Positions 26,594-40,666 of a DNA stretch of 64,000 bases are shown one piece after another. Each line of letters starts with the position of its first letter. Position 1 is the stretch's first letter. This DNA comes from Micromonospora echinospora (lineage in GTDB: Bacteria > Actinomycetota > Actinomycetes > Mycobacteriales > Micromonosporaceae), in NCBI RefSeq assembly GCF_014203425.1, contig NZ_JACHJC010000001.1:2356001-2420000 (forward strand), read 5' to 3'. The notes under the pieces were generated by a model that saw only the letters and a program-made list of their open reading frames with translations, searched no databases and was not told the origin of the DNA. A program made the translations under genes and the position numbers.

Positions 26594-27298
26594 ATGCTGC
26601 TGAGAGTTCGGGTGACCCTGCCGGACCGACCGGGCACGCTCGGCCAGGTGGCCCGGACACTCGGCGTCTCCGGTGCCGACATCGTGCAGGTGGTGGTCCT
26701 GGAGCGGCTCGGCGGCCGGGCGGTGGACGACTTCACAGTGGTGTGGCCGGGCGCGGCGCGGGTGGAGCGGATGCTCGCCGGGCTGGCCGCGATCCCCGGC
26801 GTGCGGGTGGACGGCGTGTGGCGGGCGATCGGCGCGCCCACCACCACCGGGCAGGACGCGGAGCTGCTCGCCCAGGTGGCCGCCAACCCGGCCGACGGGG
26901 TGGCCACGCTCGTCGACGCGGCCCCCGGGCTGCTCGCCGCCGACTGGGCGGTGGCCGCCGTCGTACCCCTGGACTGGGCCTCGCGCAGCGGCGAGGCGGG
27001 CGTCGCCGCGATCGGCCACGCGAGCTGGCGGGCGCCGACGCCGCCGCGGCTGCCCGAGGTGACCCCGCTGCGGGCGCGGTCCATCACCAGCCCGGAGGGG
27101 CACCACTACGCGGTCGCGCCGTTCGGCCGGGCCGGCCTGGTGCTGGTGGTCGCCCGCGACCACAGCGAGCCACTGGCCGCGGCCGGGTTCCACTCCACCG
27201 AGGTGGACCGGCTCGCCCAGATCGTCCGCGCCAGCGCGGTGATCCTCGGCGACCGGCTGGACCTGGTCGGCGCGCCACCCGTGACCACCGTCACCTGA
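26594..27298 (+). CDS. ACT-domain protein
   Basis: A 234-residue protein with an N-terminal ACT domain (MLLRVRVTLPDRPGTLGQVARTLGVSGADIVQVVVLERLGGRAVDDFTVVW), a fold that binds amino acids to control enzymes. The remainder has a GAF-like pattern (VPLDWASRSGEAGVAAIGHASW, SPEGHHYAVAPFGRAGLVLVVARDHSEPLAAAGF, EVDRLAQIVRASAVILGDRLDL). No catalytic domain. GGAGGGG lies before ATG at 26594. It precedes, in the same direction and with the same ACT-first layout, an ACT-GNAT acetyltransferase, suggesting paired amino-acid sensors. Specific ligand unknown. Confidence 0.75.
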   Translation: MLLRVRVTLPDRPGTLGQVARTLGVSGADIVQVVVLERLGGRAVDDFTVVWPGAARVERMLAGLAAIPGVRVDGVWRAIGAPTTTGQDAELLAQVAANPADGVATLVDAAPGLLAADWAVAAVVPLDWASRSGEAGVAAIGHASWRAPTPPRLPEVTPLRARSITSPEGHHYAVAPFGRAGLVLVVARDHSEPLAAAGFHSTEVDRLAQIVRASAVILGDRLDLVGAPPVTTVT

Positions 27299-27378
27299 CC
27301 GGACGGGCCGCGTCACCGCGGGGCAACGGGCCCGCAACAGGGGCACGGCATGGTCGGTGTCGAGGAAGGGAGACAACC

Positions 27379-28518
27379 ATGGCGCTGTGGCGGATCCGAG
27401 CCACCGTGGACGACCGGCCGGGTTACCTGTCGGTGCTCACGGCGAGCCTCGCGTTGCGCGGGGTCAACATCCTCAGCGTGCAGGTGCACACCACCGAGGC
27501 CGGCGCGGTCGACGACTTCCTGGTCGACGCCCCCGAGCACGTCACCGAGGCGGAACTGCGGGCCGCCGTGGAGCGCGGCCGGGGCCGGGACTGCTGGGTC
27601 GCGCGCAGCGAGGCGCGCGGGCTGGCCGACGAGCCGACCCGGGTGGTCGGGCTCGCCGGGCGGCTGGTCCGTGACCCGGAGGCGACCGGCGTGGCGCTGC
27701 GCACGCTGCTCGGCGCCGACACCGTGACCTGGCGTCCCACGCCCGCCGCCGCGCCGGGCGGGGTGGGCGGCACGACCATGGCGCTCGCGGACCCGGCCGG
27801 CGGCGCGTACGAGCTGCGCCGCCGGGAGCCGAGCTTCACCCCGGCCGAGTACGCCCGGGCGCAGGCCCTCGTCGAGCTGGCGGCGATGCTGGCCCGCCGG
27901 GACACCGACCGGGTCACGCTGGTGCTGCCCGACGGCGGGGAGGTGTCGGTGCGGGCGGCGACGGCCGAGGACGTCCCCGGCGTACGTGAGCTGCACGCGG
28001 CCTGCTCGCCGCAGAGCCGGCAGCGGCGTTACCTGAGCGGGGCTGCCGACCCGGCGCCGGCGCGGCTGCGCCGGCTGCTGGAGCCGGCCCGGGGCGTGAC
28101 ACTGCTCGCCACGGCGGGCTCCGGCGGGGCGGCGGAGCCGGTCGTGGCGATGGCGAACCTGCTCGGTGAGGGCGACGAGGCCGAGGCGGCGCTGCTGGTC
28201 CGCGACGACTGGCAGCGCCGGGGCCTGGGCTCGGCGCTGCTGCGCCGCCTGCTCGGCCACGCCGACCGGGCCGGGTACGCCGCCGTGCTGCTGCACGTGC
28301 AGGCCGAGAACACCCCGATGCTGCGTACGCTGCGCCGCCTGGACCGGCCGGTGGCGATGGAACGTGACGGCGCGGTGCTGACCGTGACGCTTCCGCTGGT
28401 TCCCGCGCCGCCGACGGGCGAGCCGGCGTCCGGCGGTGACGTGGTGACCGGCGGACCGGCGGTGGCCGGTCACGGCGCGCGTGCCGGCGCGGTCGTGCCG
28501 GCGCGGCGGCCAGGATGA
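27379..28518 (+). CDS. ACT-GNAT amino-acid-regulated protein acetyltransferase
   Basis: A 379-residue two-domain protein. Residues 1-70 are an ACT domain (MALWRIRATVDDRPGYLSVL, LRGVNILSVQVHTTEAGAVDDF); residues about 195-335 are a GNAT domain with VRAATAEDVPGVRELHAACS and the CoA loop VRDDWQRRGLGSALLRRLL. I recall an ACT-GNAT lysine acetyltransferase from Micromonospora aurantiaca whose activity towards acetyl-CoA synthetase is controlled by cysteine and arginine; the layout here is the same, so this is probably its orthologue. The last 45 residues are low-complexity. GAGGAAGGGAG precedes ATG 27379. A terminator hairpin follows. Confidence 0.85.
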   Translation: MALWRIRATVDDRPGYLSVLTASLALRGVNILSVQVHTTEAGAVDDFLVDAPEHVTEAELRAAVERGRGRDCWVARSEARGLADEPTRVVGLAGRLVRDPEATGVALRTLLGADTVTWRPTPAAAPGGVGGTTMALADPAGGAYELRRREPSFTPAEYARAQALVELAAMLARRDTDRVTLVLPDGGEVSVRAATAEDVPGVRELHAACSPQSRQRRYLSGAADPAPARLRRLLEPARGVTLLATAGSGGAAEPVVAMANLLGEGDEAEAALLVRDDWQRRGLGSALLRRLLGHADRAGYAAVLLHVQAENTPMLRTLRRLDRPVAMERDGAVLTVTLPLVPAPPTGEPASGGDVVTGGPAVAGHGARAGAVVPARRPG

Positions 28519-28654
28519 GCTGACGGCCGTCCGGCCGGATCACGGAGGTGAGCCGCAACGGCGCGGCACGCCCGAGGGATCCGACCGGAGGGCCGCAACC
28601 GGCGCGTTCGCGCGCCACCCGGACCGACCTCCGATGCGGGGGACGGTGACACGG

Positions 28655-28679
28655 CGGGGCCCCCGATGCGGGGGCCCCG
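28655..28679. terminator. GC hairpin terminator between convergent genes
   Basis: Perfect 11-base arms CGGGGCCCCCG (28655-28665) and CGGGGGCCCCG (28669-28679) with a three-base loop. It lies between the ACT-GNAT gene and the convergent aldehyde dehydrogenase gene, so it may serve both. Confidence 0.8.
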
Positions 28680-28694
28680 TCCGTGTTCGCGGGA

Positions 28695-30260
28695 TCAGGT
28701 GGCGGGGTAGCTGCTGTAGTCGGGGAAGTTGCCGTAGAGCCGGCCGTCGCCGCCCACCGTCACCGCCTGCACCAGCAGGTCGCCGCCGACGAACGCGCCC
28801 TTCCAGGAGGCGCCCCGGCCGCCGAACGGCTCGTCCCGGTCGCCCCGGGAGCGCGGCTTGTTGATGCCCACCTTGAACGCCTGGAGGTCCACCGCCAGCT
28901 TGCCGGCGAGCTCCTCGTCGTCGCAGGCCAGCGACGCGACAAGCGCGCCGTTGGAGGCGTTCATCGCCGCCAGCAGCTCGTCGGTGGTGTCCACCACGAC
29001 GATGGTGTCGACCGGGCCGAACGGCTCGGCGTGCATCAGGCGGGACCGGCCGGGCGGGGCCAGCAGCACTGCGGGGGCCACGTACGCGGACGTGTCCTGC
29101 CCGTCGAGGAACGGCGCGCCGTCGAGCTTGCCCCGGTGCAGCGGCACGGCGCCGCCGCGTACCGCCTCCTCGACCTTGCGGCGCAGCTCCTCGGCCTTGG
29201 CGGCGCTGATCAGCGGCCCGAAGTCCAGCTCCGGCAGCGGGTCGCCGGCCCGCCACGTCTCGTCCACCGCAAGTGGATGGCCGAACCGGATCGAGCGGAC
29301 CACCGGCAGGTACATGTCGAGGAACTCGTCGACCAGGTCGCGCTGGACCACGAACCGGGGGTACGCGGTGCAGCGCTGCTTGCCGTACTCGAAGCCCTTG
29401 CGCAGGTGCGCGGCGAGCGAGTCCCACTGGGAGAAGTTCCAGATGCCCCAGGCGTTGAGGCCCTCCTGCTCGATGAAGTGCCGCTTGTCGCAGTCGAGCA
29501 GCGCGGCGGCGACCTTGCCGCCGTTGGAGCGGCCGCCGACGAACGCCACCGCGCCGATCTCCGGCGCGCGGACGAGCACCTCGGACAGTTCCTCGCCGCT
29601 GCCGGACAGCAGGGTGGCGGGCAGTCCGGCGCGGCGCATCAGCGCGTGGGCGACGGTGAGGCAGACCGCGCCGCCCTGGGACGGGGTCTTGGCGATCACC
29701 GCGTTGCCGGCCAGCAACTGCACCAGCTCGGCGTGCACCAGCACGCTCATCGGGTAGTTCCAGGAGGCGATGTTGCTGACCGGGCCGGGCAGCGGCTCCC
29801 GGCCGTCGGCGAGCATCCGCTCGATCTCGCCCACGTACCAGCGCACGCCGTCCAGCGCCCGGTCCACGTCGGCGCAGGCCAGCCGCCACGGCTTGCCGAT
29901 CTCCCAGACCAGCAGCAGGGCGAGCAGGTCGCGGTGCTCGGTGAGCGCGTCGAGCGCGTCGGTGACCCGGGCGATGCGCTCGGGCAGCGGGGTCCGCGCC
30001 CACTCCCGGTGCGCCGCCGCGGCGTGGGCGACAGCGCCGCGCGCCGCCTCGGCGTCGAGCCGGGCCAGGTGGATGAGGACCGTGTTGTCGACCGGGGTAC
30101 GGACCGGAGCCGGTGTGCCGAGCGCGCGCCACTGCCCCTGGACGAGATTGTGGAGCGTGGGTACGCCCTCGGGTGTGGTGTCGAATGCCTCGGGTGTGGC
30201 GGCCACCGCCCGGGCGAGCGTGTCGGACCAGGAGGTGCCCTCGGCGAGTCGTAGAGCCAT
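28695..30260 (-). CDS. Aldehyde dehydrogenase family protein
   Basis: A 521-residue NAD(P)-dependent aldehyde dehydrogenase. Active-site residues: N168 in SNIASWNYP, E266 in HFIEQEGLNAWG and the nucleophile C297 in GKQRCTAYPR; cofactor region AVIAKTPSQGGAV and GAVAFVGGRSNGGKV. The sequence around the cysteine and glutamate (QRC, EQEG) differs from the usual GQxC and ELGG, placing it in an atypical subgroup, so the substrate is not predictable. Terminal motif EPFGGRGASWKGAFVGG is present. ATG at 30260 has GAGGAGA five bases upstream. It is divergent from the GH9 cellulase gene. Confidence 0.87.
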   Translation of the reverse strand: MALRLAEGTSWSDTLARAVAATPEAFDTTPEGVPTLHNLVQGQWRALGTPAPVRTPVDNTVLIHLARLDAEAARGAVAHAAAAHREWARTPLPERIARVTDALDALTEHRDLLALLLVWEIGKPWRLACADVDRALDGVRWYVGEIERMLADGREPLPGPVSNIASWNYPMSVLVHAELVQLLAGNAVIAKTPSQGGAVCLTVAHALMRRAGLPATLLSGSGEELSEVLVRAPEIGAVAFVGGRSNGGKVAAALLDCDKRHFIEQEGLNAWGIWNFSQWDSLAAHLRKGFEYGKQRCTAYPRFVVQRDLVDEFLDMYLPVVRSIRFGHPLAVDETWRAGDPLPELDFGPLISAAKAEELRRKVEEAVRGGAVPLHRGKLDGAPFLDGQDTSAYVAPAVLLAPPGRSRLMHAEPFGPVDTIVVVDTTDELLAAMNASNGALVASLACDDEELAGKLAVDLQAFKVGINKPRSRGDRDEPFGGRGASWKGAFVGGDLLVQAVTVGGDGRLYGNFPDYSSYPAT

Positions 30261-30475
30261 CGCGATCTCCTCAGGGTTGTCCGGGGAGCGGCGGCGTCGA
30301 TGGCACCGCAGGTGAGGCGTACTGTCGCGCGGTGCCGAGCGGGCGGGCAACCGTACGCTCGTATGCCAGGACGGCGGCGGCCCGGACGGGGCCGTCAGCG
30401 GTGCGTTCGTCGCCACCGCGATGCCGCTGAGCTGGGAACGAGCCGCCTCAATATCGATGCACATCGATGTTGTGA

Positions 30476-36218
<5,743 letters not shown>

Positions 36219-36239
36219 GCGCCACACCGTTCGAGGAAA

Positions 36240-36277
36240 GCGTGCCCGGCACCCGTGCGGTGCCGGGCACGCCCTTT
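36240..36277 (+). terminator. Terminator of the GH10-GH62 gene
   Basis: Perfect 13-base arms GCGTGCCCGGCAC (36240-36252) and GTGCCGGGCACGC (36260-36272) followed by CCTTT, 21 bases after the stop codon. A textbook rho-independent terminator. Confidence 0.9.
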
Positions 36278-36334
36278 CCGGTGGGCCGGCCCGGCCGGCG
36301 CGCGGACGGCGGCGAGCCGGGGCAAGCTGGGGCG

Positions 36335-36865
36335 GTGGAGCGCGAGCTGCTGACCGTCGGACACGGGGCCGCCCACCGCGACCAGCTCGGGGACCTGCTG
36401 GCCGGCGCGGAGGTCGCCCTGGTCGTGGACGTGCGCCGCTACCCGGCCAGCCGGACCAACCCGGACGTCCGCCGCGAGGCCATGGAACGCTGGCTGCCGG
36501 AACGCGGCATCGGCTACCGCTGGGAGCCGCGCCTCGGGGGCCGCCGGCACGTCCCCGCCGGTGAGCCGGAACCGGACACCTGGTGGACGGTCGCGGCCTT
36601 CCGGGCGTACGCCGCGTACACCCGCACGCCCGACTTCGACGCCGCACTGGACGAGGTGCTGGCCGACGCCGCGCTGCGGAGAACCGCTGTGATGTGCAGC
36701 GAGAGCGTCTGGTGGCGCTGCCACCGGCGGCTGATCGCCGACGTCGCCGTACTCGGCCGCGGCGTGCCGGTGTCGCACCTCATGCCGGACGGCCGGCTCA
36801 GCCCGCATCGGCCCGCCGAGGGCGCCCGCCGGCTGCCCGACGGGCACCTGCTCTGGGCCGGCTGA
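36335..36865 (+). CDS. DUF488 family protein
   Basis: A 176-residue DUF488 protein. The family opens with LLTVGHG and VALVVDVRRYPASRTNPDVR, and carries the signature MCSESVWWRCHRRLIAD with paired cysteines, then VSHLMPDGRLSPHRP. Function is unsettled; the CxE(x)nCHR pattern suggests a metal or catalytic thiol site. GTG at 36335 has no strong ribosome-binding site but a CAAGCT element ends six bases ahead, weakly resembling the leaderless layout seen elsewhere. It converges on the next gene with one base between. Confidence 0.82.
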   Translation: MERELLTVGHGAAHRDQLGDLLAGAEVALVVDVRRYPASRTNPDVRREAMERWLPERGIGYRWEPRLGGRRHVPAGEPEPDTWWTVAAFRAYAAYTRTPDFDAALDEVLADAALRRTAVMCSESVWWRCHRRLIADVAVLGRGVPVSHLMPDGRLSPHRPAEGARRLPDGHLLWAG

Positions 36866-36866
36866 C

Positions 36867-37373
36867 TCAGCCCGCCAGATCCTCGGCGAGCAGATCCATC
36901 AGCAGCGCGTCGTGCCAGCGCCCGTCCGCCCCGCGCTCGTAGCGGCGCATGATGCCCACCGGACGGAAACCCACCTTCGCGTACGCGCGGATCGCCGCCG
37001 TGTTCGCCGCCGCCGGGTCGATGGTGAACCGGTGGTGGCCGTACTCGTCGATCAGGTGCCGGACCAGCGTGCGGACCGCGTCGCCGCCCAGCCCGGTGCC
37101 GCGTACCGCCGGGTCGAGGAAGACGTCCAGGCTGGCGTGCCGGTAGTCCGGGTCGGTCTCGGCGTACCACTGGATCGCGCCGACCAGCCGGCCGTCGTGC
37201 TCGACGGCGTAGACGGTCAGCTCGTCGTCGGCCAGGTCGGCCCGCACCGACTCGGCCAGGTCGTCTCCGCCGCGCCACCAGCGGCGCACCTCGGGGTTGG
37301 CCCGGATCGCGGCCAGCGCGGGCACGTCGGCGTCGGTCACCGGCCGCAGCGTCACCGCCCGCCCCCGCAGCAC
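36867..37373 (-). CDS. GNAT acetyltransferase (RimJ/AAC(6')-related)
   Basis: A 168-residue GNAT enzyme. Motifs: VTLRPVTDADVPALAAIRANPEVRRWW, FLDPAVRGTGLGGDAVRTLVRHLIDEYGHHRFTIDPAAANTAAIRAYAKVGFRPVGIMRRYERG. The IDPAAANTAAIRAYAKVGF block is shared with AAC(6') aminoglycoside acetyltransferases and with RimJ/RimL protein acetyltransferases; from sequence alone drug modification cannot be claimed. GTG at 37373 lies three bases after the bsaP stop, so it is probably the third gene of the bioB-bsaP transcript. Confidence 0.82.
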   Translation of the reverse strand: MLRGRAVTLRPVTDADVPALAAIRANPEVRRWWRGGDDLAESVRADLADDELTVYAVEHDGRLVGAIQWYAETDPDYRHASLDVFLDPAVRGTGLGGDAVRTLVRHLIDEYGHHRFTIDPAAANTAAIRAYAKVGFRPVGIMRRYERGADGRWHDALLMDLLAEDLAG

Positions 37374-37376
37374 GCC

Positions 37377-37592
37377 TCAGCCCCGCCGCTCGCCGTGCTC
37401 GACGCAGACCGCCGACCAGCCGGCCGGTACGACCTGCACCTTCATCCGCCGCCGGCAGGACGCGCACCAGCGCGGCGGCTCCCACGCCCGGGCCGCCTCG
37501 CACGCCGGATGCGGTCCGGCCGCCACCGACTCGCCGCACCTGTCGCACCAGAGCGCGGCGAGGGCGGCCGGGGCGGGGGAAAGATCGGTCAC
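37377..37592 (-). CDS. bsaP: BsaP, biotin synthase auxiliary protein
   Basis: A 71-residue cysteine-rich protein immediately downstream of bioB (7-base gap). Cysteine/histidine pairs: C16-x2-C19, H28-x2-C31, C43-x2-C46 and C63-x2-H66. The position and pattern match mycobacterial Rv1590, recently described as an auxiliary protein needed by actinobacterial-type BioB, probably to supply or rebuild its sacrificial iron-sulfur cluster. GTG start at 37592. Assignment rests on synteny with bioB and the cysteine pattern. Confidence 0.8.
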   Translation of the reverse strand: MTDLSPAPAALAALWCDRCGESVAAGPHPACEAARAWEPPRWCASCRRRMKVQVVPAGWSAVCVEHGERRG

Positions 37593-37599
37593 CGCTGCC

Positions 37600-38595
37600 T
37601 CACAGGGTCGCCGAGAGCGCCTTCACCGGCATCTTCAGGTCTTCCAGCAGCTTCAGGTCGGCCGTCGCCGGGCGACCCAGCGTGGTCAGGTAGTTGCCGA
37701 CGATCACCGCGTTGATGCCGCCGAGCAGGCCCTCGCGGGTGCCCAGGTCACCGAGGGTGAGCTCGCGGCCGCCCGCGTACCGCAGGATGGTGCGCGGCAT
37801 GGCCAGCCGGAACGCGGCGATCGCGCGCAGCGCGTCCTTGCCCTCCACCACCGGGCGGTCACCGAGCGGGGTGCCCGGCCGCGGGTTGAGGAAGTTCAGC
37901 GGCACCTCGTGCGGATCCAGCTCGGCGAGCTGCGCGGCGAACTCGGCGCGCTGCTCCACCGTCTCGCCGAGCCCGAGGATGCCGCCGCAGCAGACCTCCA
38001 TGCCGGACTCGCGGACCATCCGCAGCGTCTCCCAGCGCTCCTCCCACGAGTGCGTGGTGACCACGTTCGGGAAGTAGGAGCGGCAGGTCTCCAGGTTGTG
38101 GTTGTAGCGGTGCACGCCCATCTCGACCAGCTCGTCGACCTGCTCCTTGGTGAGCATGCCGAGCGACGCGGCGACCTGGATGTCGACAGCGGCCCGGATG
38201 GCGGCCACACCCTCGCGCATCTGCTTCATCAGCCGGGCGTCCGGGCCGCGCACGGCAGCCACGATGCAGAACTCGGTCGCCCCGGTCGCGGCGGTCTGCT
38301 TCGCGGCCTCGACCAGCGCCGGGATGTCCAGCCAGACCGACCGGACGGGCGAGGTGAACAGGCCGGACTGCGAGCAGAAGTGGCAGTCCTCCGGGCATCC
38401 GCCGGTCTTCAGCGAGACGATGCCCTCGACCTCGACCTCCGGACCGCACCAGCGCATCCGGACCTCGTGAGCGAGCTGGAGCGCGGCGGGCAGGTGTTCG
38501 TCGGGCAGGTTCAGCACCGCGAGGACACCGGCCTCGTCGAGGCCGACACCGTTGCCCAGCACCCGGTCCCGGGCCTGGTCGAGGATCTCTGGCAT
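37600..38595 (-). CDS. bioB: Biotin synthase
   Basis: A 331-residue radical SAM enzyme that inserts sulfur into dethiobiotin, the last step of biotin synthesis. The [4Fe-4S] motif is C67-x3-C71-x2-C74 ([14 protein letters not shown]); other blocks are [50 protein letters not shown] and [17 protein letters not shown] at 38595. A TAGGTT -10 ends seven bases before the ATG, so the message is probably leaderless. bioB-bsaP faces away from bioF-bioD, forming a split biotin locus; bioA is not in the window. Confidence 0.96.
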   Translation of the reverse strand: MPEILDQARDRVLGNGVGLDEAGVLAVLNLPDEHLPAALQLAHEVRMRWCGPEVEVEGIVSLKTGGCPEDCHFCSQSGLFTSPVRSVWLDIPALVEAAKQTAATGATEFCIVAAVRGPDARLMKQMREGVAAIRAAVDIQVAASLGMLTKEQVDELVEMGVHRYNHNLETCRSYFPNVVTTHSWEERWETLRMVRESGMEVCCGGILGLGETVEQRAEFAAQLAELDPHEVPLNFLNPRPGTPLGDRPVVEGKDALRAIAAFRLAMPRTILRYAGGRELTLGDLGTREGLLGGINAVIVGNYLTTLGRPATADLKLLEDLKMPVKALSATL

Positions 38596-38602
38596 GGCTC
38601 GT

Positions 38603-38608
38603 AACCTA
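38603..38608 (-). promoter_or_regulatory. bioB -10 element, leaderless start
   Basis: TAGGTT on the minus strand, seven bases ahead of the bioB ATG, would place the transcription start at or next to the A of ATG. No ribosome-binding site is present. A GTAAC/GTTAC-like half-site overlaps it and could be a BioQ-type operator, but this is weak. Confidence 0.55.
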
Positions 38609-38752
38609 ACAGGCCACCGAGGGCCCGGGAAACCGCCGCCAGCAGCCCCGGCGAGCCGGGACCGCGCCACGCCGGGGCCCTCGGGACGGGTGGTAACTTC
38701 GCCCCGCGGAAGCGCCCGGCGGGGCGGGGGGTCGGCGGGAGGGGACGGCACG

Positions 38753-39898
38753 GTGGCGGACTGGCTGGCGGCCCTGGACCGCCGCGCCGAGCTGCGGGCC
38801 CGGGCGGGGCTGACCCGCACGCTGCGTCCCCGGGCCGCCGACGACCCGGTGGTCGACCTGGCCGGCAACGACTACCTCGGCCTGGCCACCCACCCGGAGG
38901 TCACCGCCGCCGCGGCGACGGCCCTGTCCGCGTACGGGCTGGGCGCCACCGGGTCACGCCTGGTGCGCGGCTCCACCGACGCGCACCACGCGCTTGAGGA
39001 CGACCTGGCCGACTGGCTCGGCGTCGACCGGGCGCTCGTCTTCTCCTCCGGCTACCTGGCCAACCTCGCCGCCGTCCGGGGACTGACGCAGCCGCGTACG
39101 CTGCTCGTCTCCGACGCCCACAACCACGCCTCGCTGATCGACGGCTGCCGGATCTCCGGCGCAGAGACGCTCGTGACGCCGCACGCCGACGTCGCAGCGG
39201 TGGCGGCGGCGCTCGCCGCCGCGCCGGGCCGCCCGGCCGTGGTGGTGACCGAGTCGGTCTTCTCCGTCGACGGCGACCTGGCCCCGCTCACGGAGCTGCA
39301 CGAGGTGGCCCGCCGCCACGGCGCGCTGCTGCTCGTCGACGACGCGCACGCGCTCGGCGTCACCGGCCCGGCCGGGGCCGGCGGGGTGGCCGCCGCCGGG
39401 CTGGCCGGCGCGCCGGACGTGGTGGTCACCGCGACGCTGTCCAAGGCGCTCGGCGGTGCCGGTGGCGTGGTCGCCGGGCCGGCGGAGTTCGTCCGCCACC
39501 TGGTGGAGACCGGCCGGACGTTCATCTTCGACACCGCGCCGCCGCCCGCCGTGGTGGCCGGGGTACGCGCTGCGGTGCGCCTGGCCCGCGACGGCGACGC
39601 GCTGCGCGCCGAGCTGGCCGACCGGGTCGCGACGGCGGTGCGCCGGCTGGGCGGTGCGGGACTGCCCGTCTCCGCCCCGGACGGCGCCGTGATCTCGGTG
39701 ACCGCGCCCGGCCCGGAGGCGGCGACCGCCTGGGCCGCCGCCTGCCGGGAACGGGGCGTGGCGGTCGGCTGCTTCCGGCCGCCGTCCACGCCGGACAGCC
39801 GTTCCCGGCTGCGCCTCACGGTCAGCGCCGGGGTGCGGCGGGCCGACTTCGAACGGGCCCTGGACGTGATCGTGGAGTGTGCGCGGGAGGTCTCATGA
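38753..39898 (+). CDS. bioF: 8-amino-7-oxononanoate synthase
   Basis: A 381-residue PLP-dependent alpha-oxoamine synthase that joins pimeloyl thioester and alanine. Signature parts: [67 protein letters not shown] and the PLP lysine K231 in [16 protein letters not shown] at 38753 has GGGAGGGGA upstream; the open frame extends further but into bioB. It overlaps bioD by four bases. Confidence 0.94.
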   Translation: MADWLAALDRRAELRARAGLTRTLRPRAADDPVVDLAGNDYLGLATHPEVTAAAATALSAYGLGATGSRLVRGSTDAHHALEDDLADWLGVDRALVFSSGYLANLAAVRGLTQPRTLLVSDAHNHASLIDGCRISGAETLVTPHADVAAVAAALAAAPGRPAVVVTESVFSVDGDLAPLTELHEVARRHGALLLVDDAHALGVTGPAGAGGVAAAGLAGAPDVVVTATLSKALGGAGGVVAGPAEFVRHLVETGRTFIFDTAPPPAVVAGVRAAVRLARDGDALRAELADRVATAVRRLGGAGLPVSAPDGAVISVTAPGPEAATAWAAACRERGVAVGCFRPPSTPDSRSRLRLTVSAGVRRADFERALDVIVECAREVS

Positions 39899-40620
39899 GT
39901 GACGGCTGGACCGGGCCGGTGCTGGTGACCGGCACGGACACCGAGATCGGCAAGACCGTGGTGACCGCCGCCGTCGCCGCCGCCGCGCAGGCCGCCGGAC
40001 TGCGGGTCGCGGTGGTCAAGCCCGGCCAGACCGGTACGGCCACCGGTGAGCCCGGCGACGTCGACTCGGTGACCCGGCTGGCCGCCCCGCTGACCGGCCG
40101 GACGCTCGCCAGCTACCCCGATCCGCTCGCGCCGCTCGCCGCGGCCCGGGTGGCCGACCTGCCGCCGCTGGAGCTGTACAACGCCGTCGACGCGATCCGC
40201 GAGGAGGCCGACAAGCACGACCTGGTGCTGATCGAGGGCGCGGGCGGTCTGCTCGTACCGATGGGGTTGCGCCCGTCCGGCGAGCCGTGGACGGTGGCCG
40301 ACCTCGCGGTGTCGCTCGGCGCGCCCGCGGTGGTGGTGGCGCGGGCCGGGCTCGGCACGCTCAACCACACCGCGTTGACGCTGGAGGCGCTGGAACGGCG
40401 GGCCGTGCCGGCCGGCGTGGTGATCGGAGCCTGGCCGGCCGAGCCGGAGCTGGTGCACTGGCTCAACCTGTCCGAGCTGGTGCCGAACCTGCTCGGCGCG
40501 GTGCCGGCCGGCGCGGGCGGGATGGACCCGGGCGTGTTCCGCCGGTCCGCGCCGGGCTGGCTCACCCCCGCCCTGTACGGCGTGCTCGACGACTGGCGCG
40601 CCTGGGCCGAGGAGACCTGA
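39895..40620 (+). CDS. bioD: Dethiobiotin synthetase
   Basis: A 241-residue ATP-dependent carboxylase that closes the ureido ring of dethiobiotin. The P-loop is GTDTEIGKT (K20); other motifs are AVVKPGQTGT, LVLIEGAGGLLVPM and VVVARAGLGTLNHTALTLEAL. ATG at 39895 overlaps the bioF stop codon (ATGA). Shares the bioF transcript. Confidence 0.95.
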   Translation: MSDGWTGPVLVTGTDTEIGKTVVTAAVAAAAQAAGLRVAVVKPGQTGTATGEPGDVDSVTRLAAPLTGRTLASYPDPLAPLAAARVADLPPLELYNAVDAIREEADKHDLVLIEGAGGLLVPMGLRPSGEPWTVADLAVSLGAPAVVVARAGLGTLNHTALTLEALERRAVPAGVVIGAWPAEPELVHWLNLSELVPNLLGAVPAGAGGMDPGVFRRSAPGWLTPALYGVLDDWRAWAEET

Positions 40621-40666
40621 CTTTCGTCGGTGCCCGGCCCGGCCGGGCGTGGGTAGCGTGACCGCC

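Noticed and set aside
36867..37373. Aminoglycoside 6'-N-acetyltransferase resistance gene
   Set aside because: Similarity is limited to the general GNAT/RimJ pattern and the gene sits in the biotin operon; resistance cannot be claimed.
38596..38752. Biotin-responsive riboswitch or BioQ operator between bioB and bioF
   Set aside because: No such riboswitch class is known, and the GTAAC-like half-sites are too weak to call an operator.
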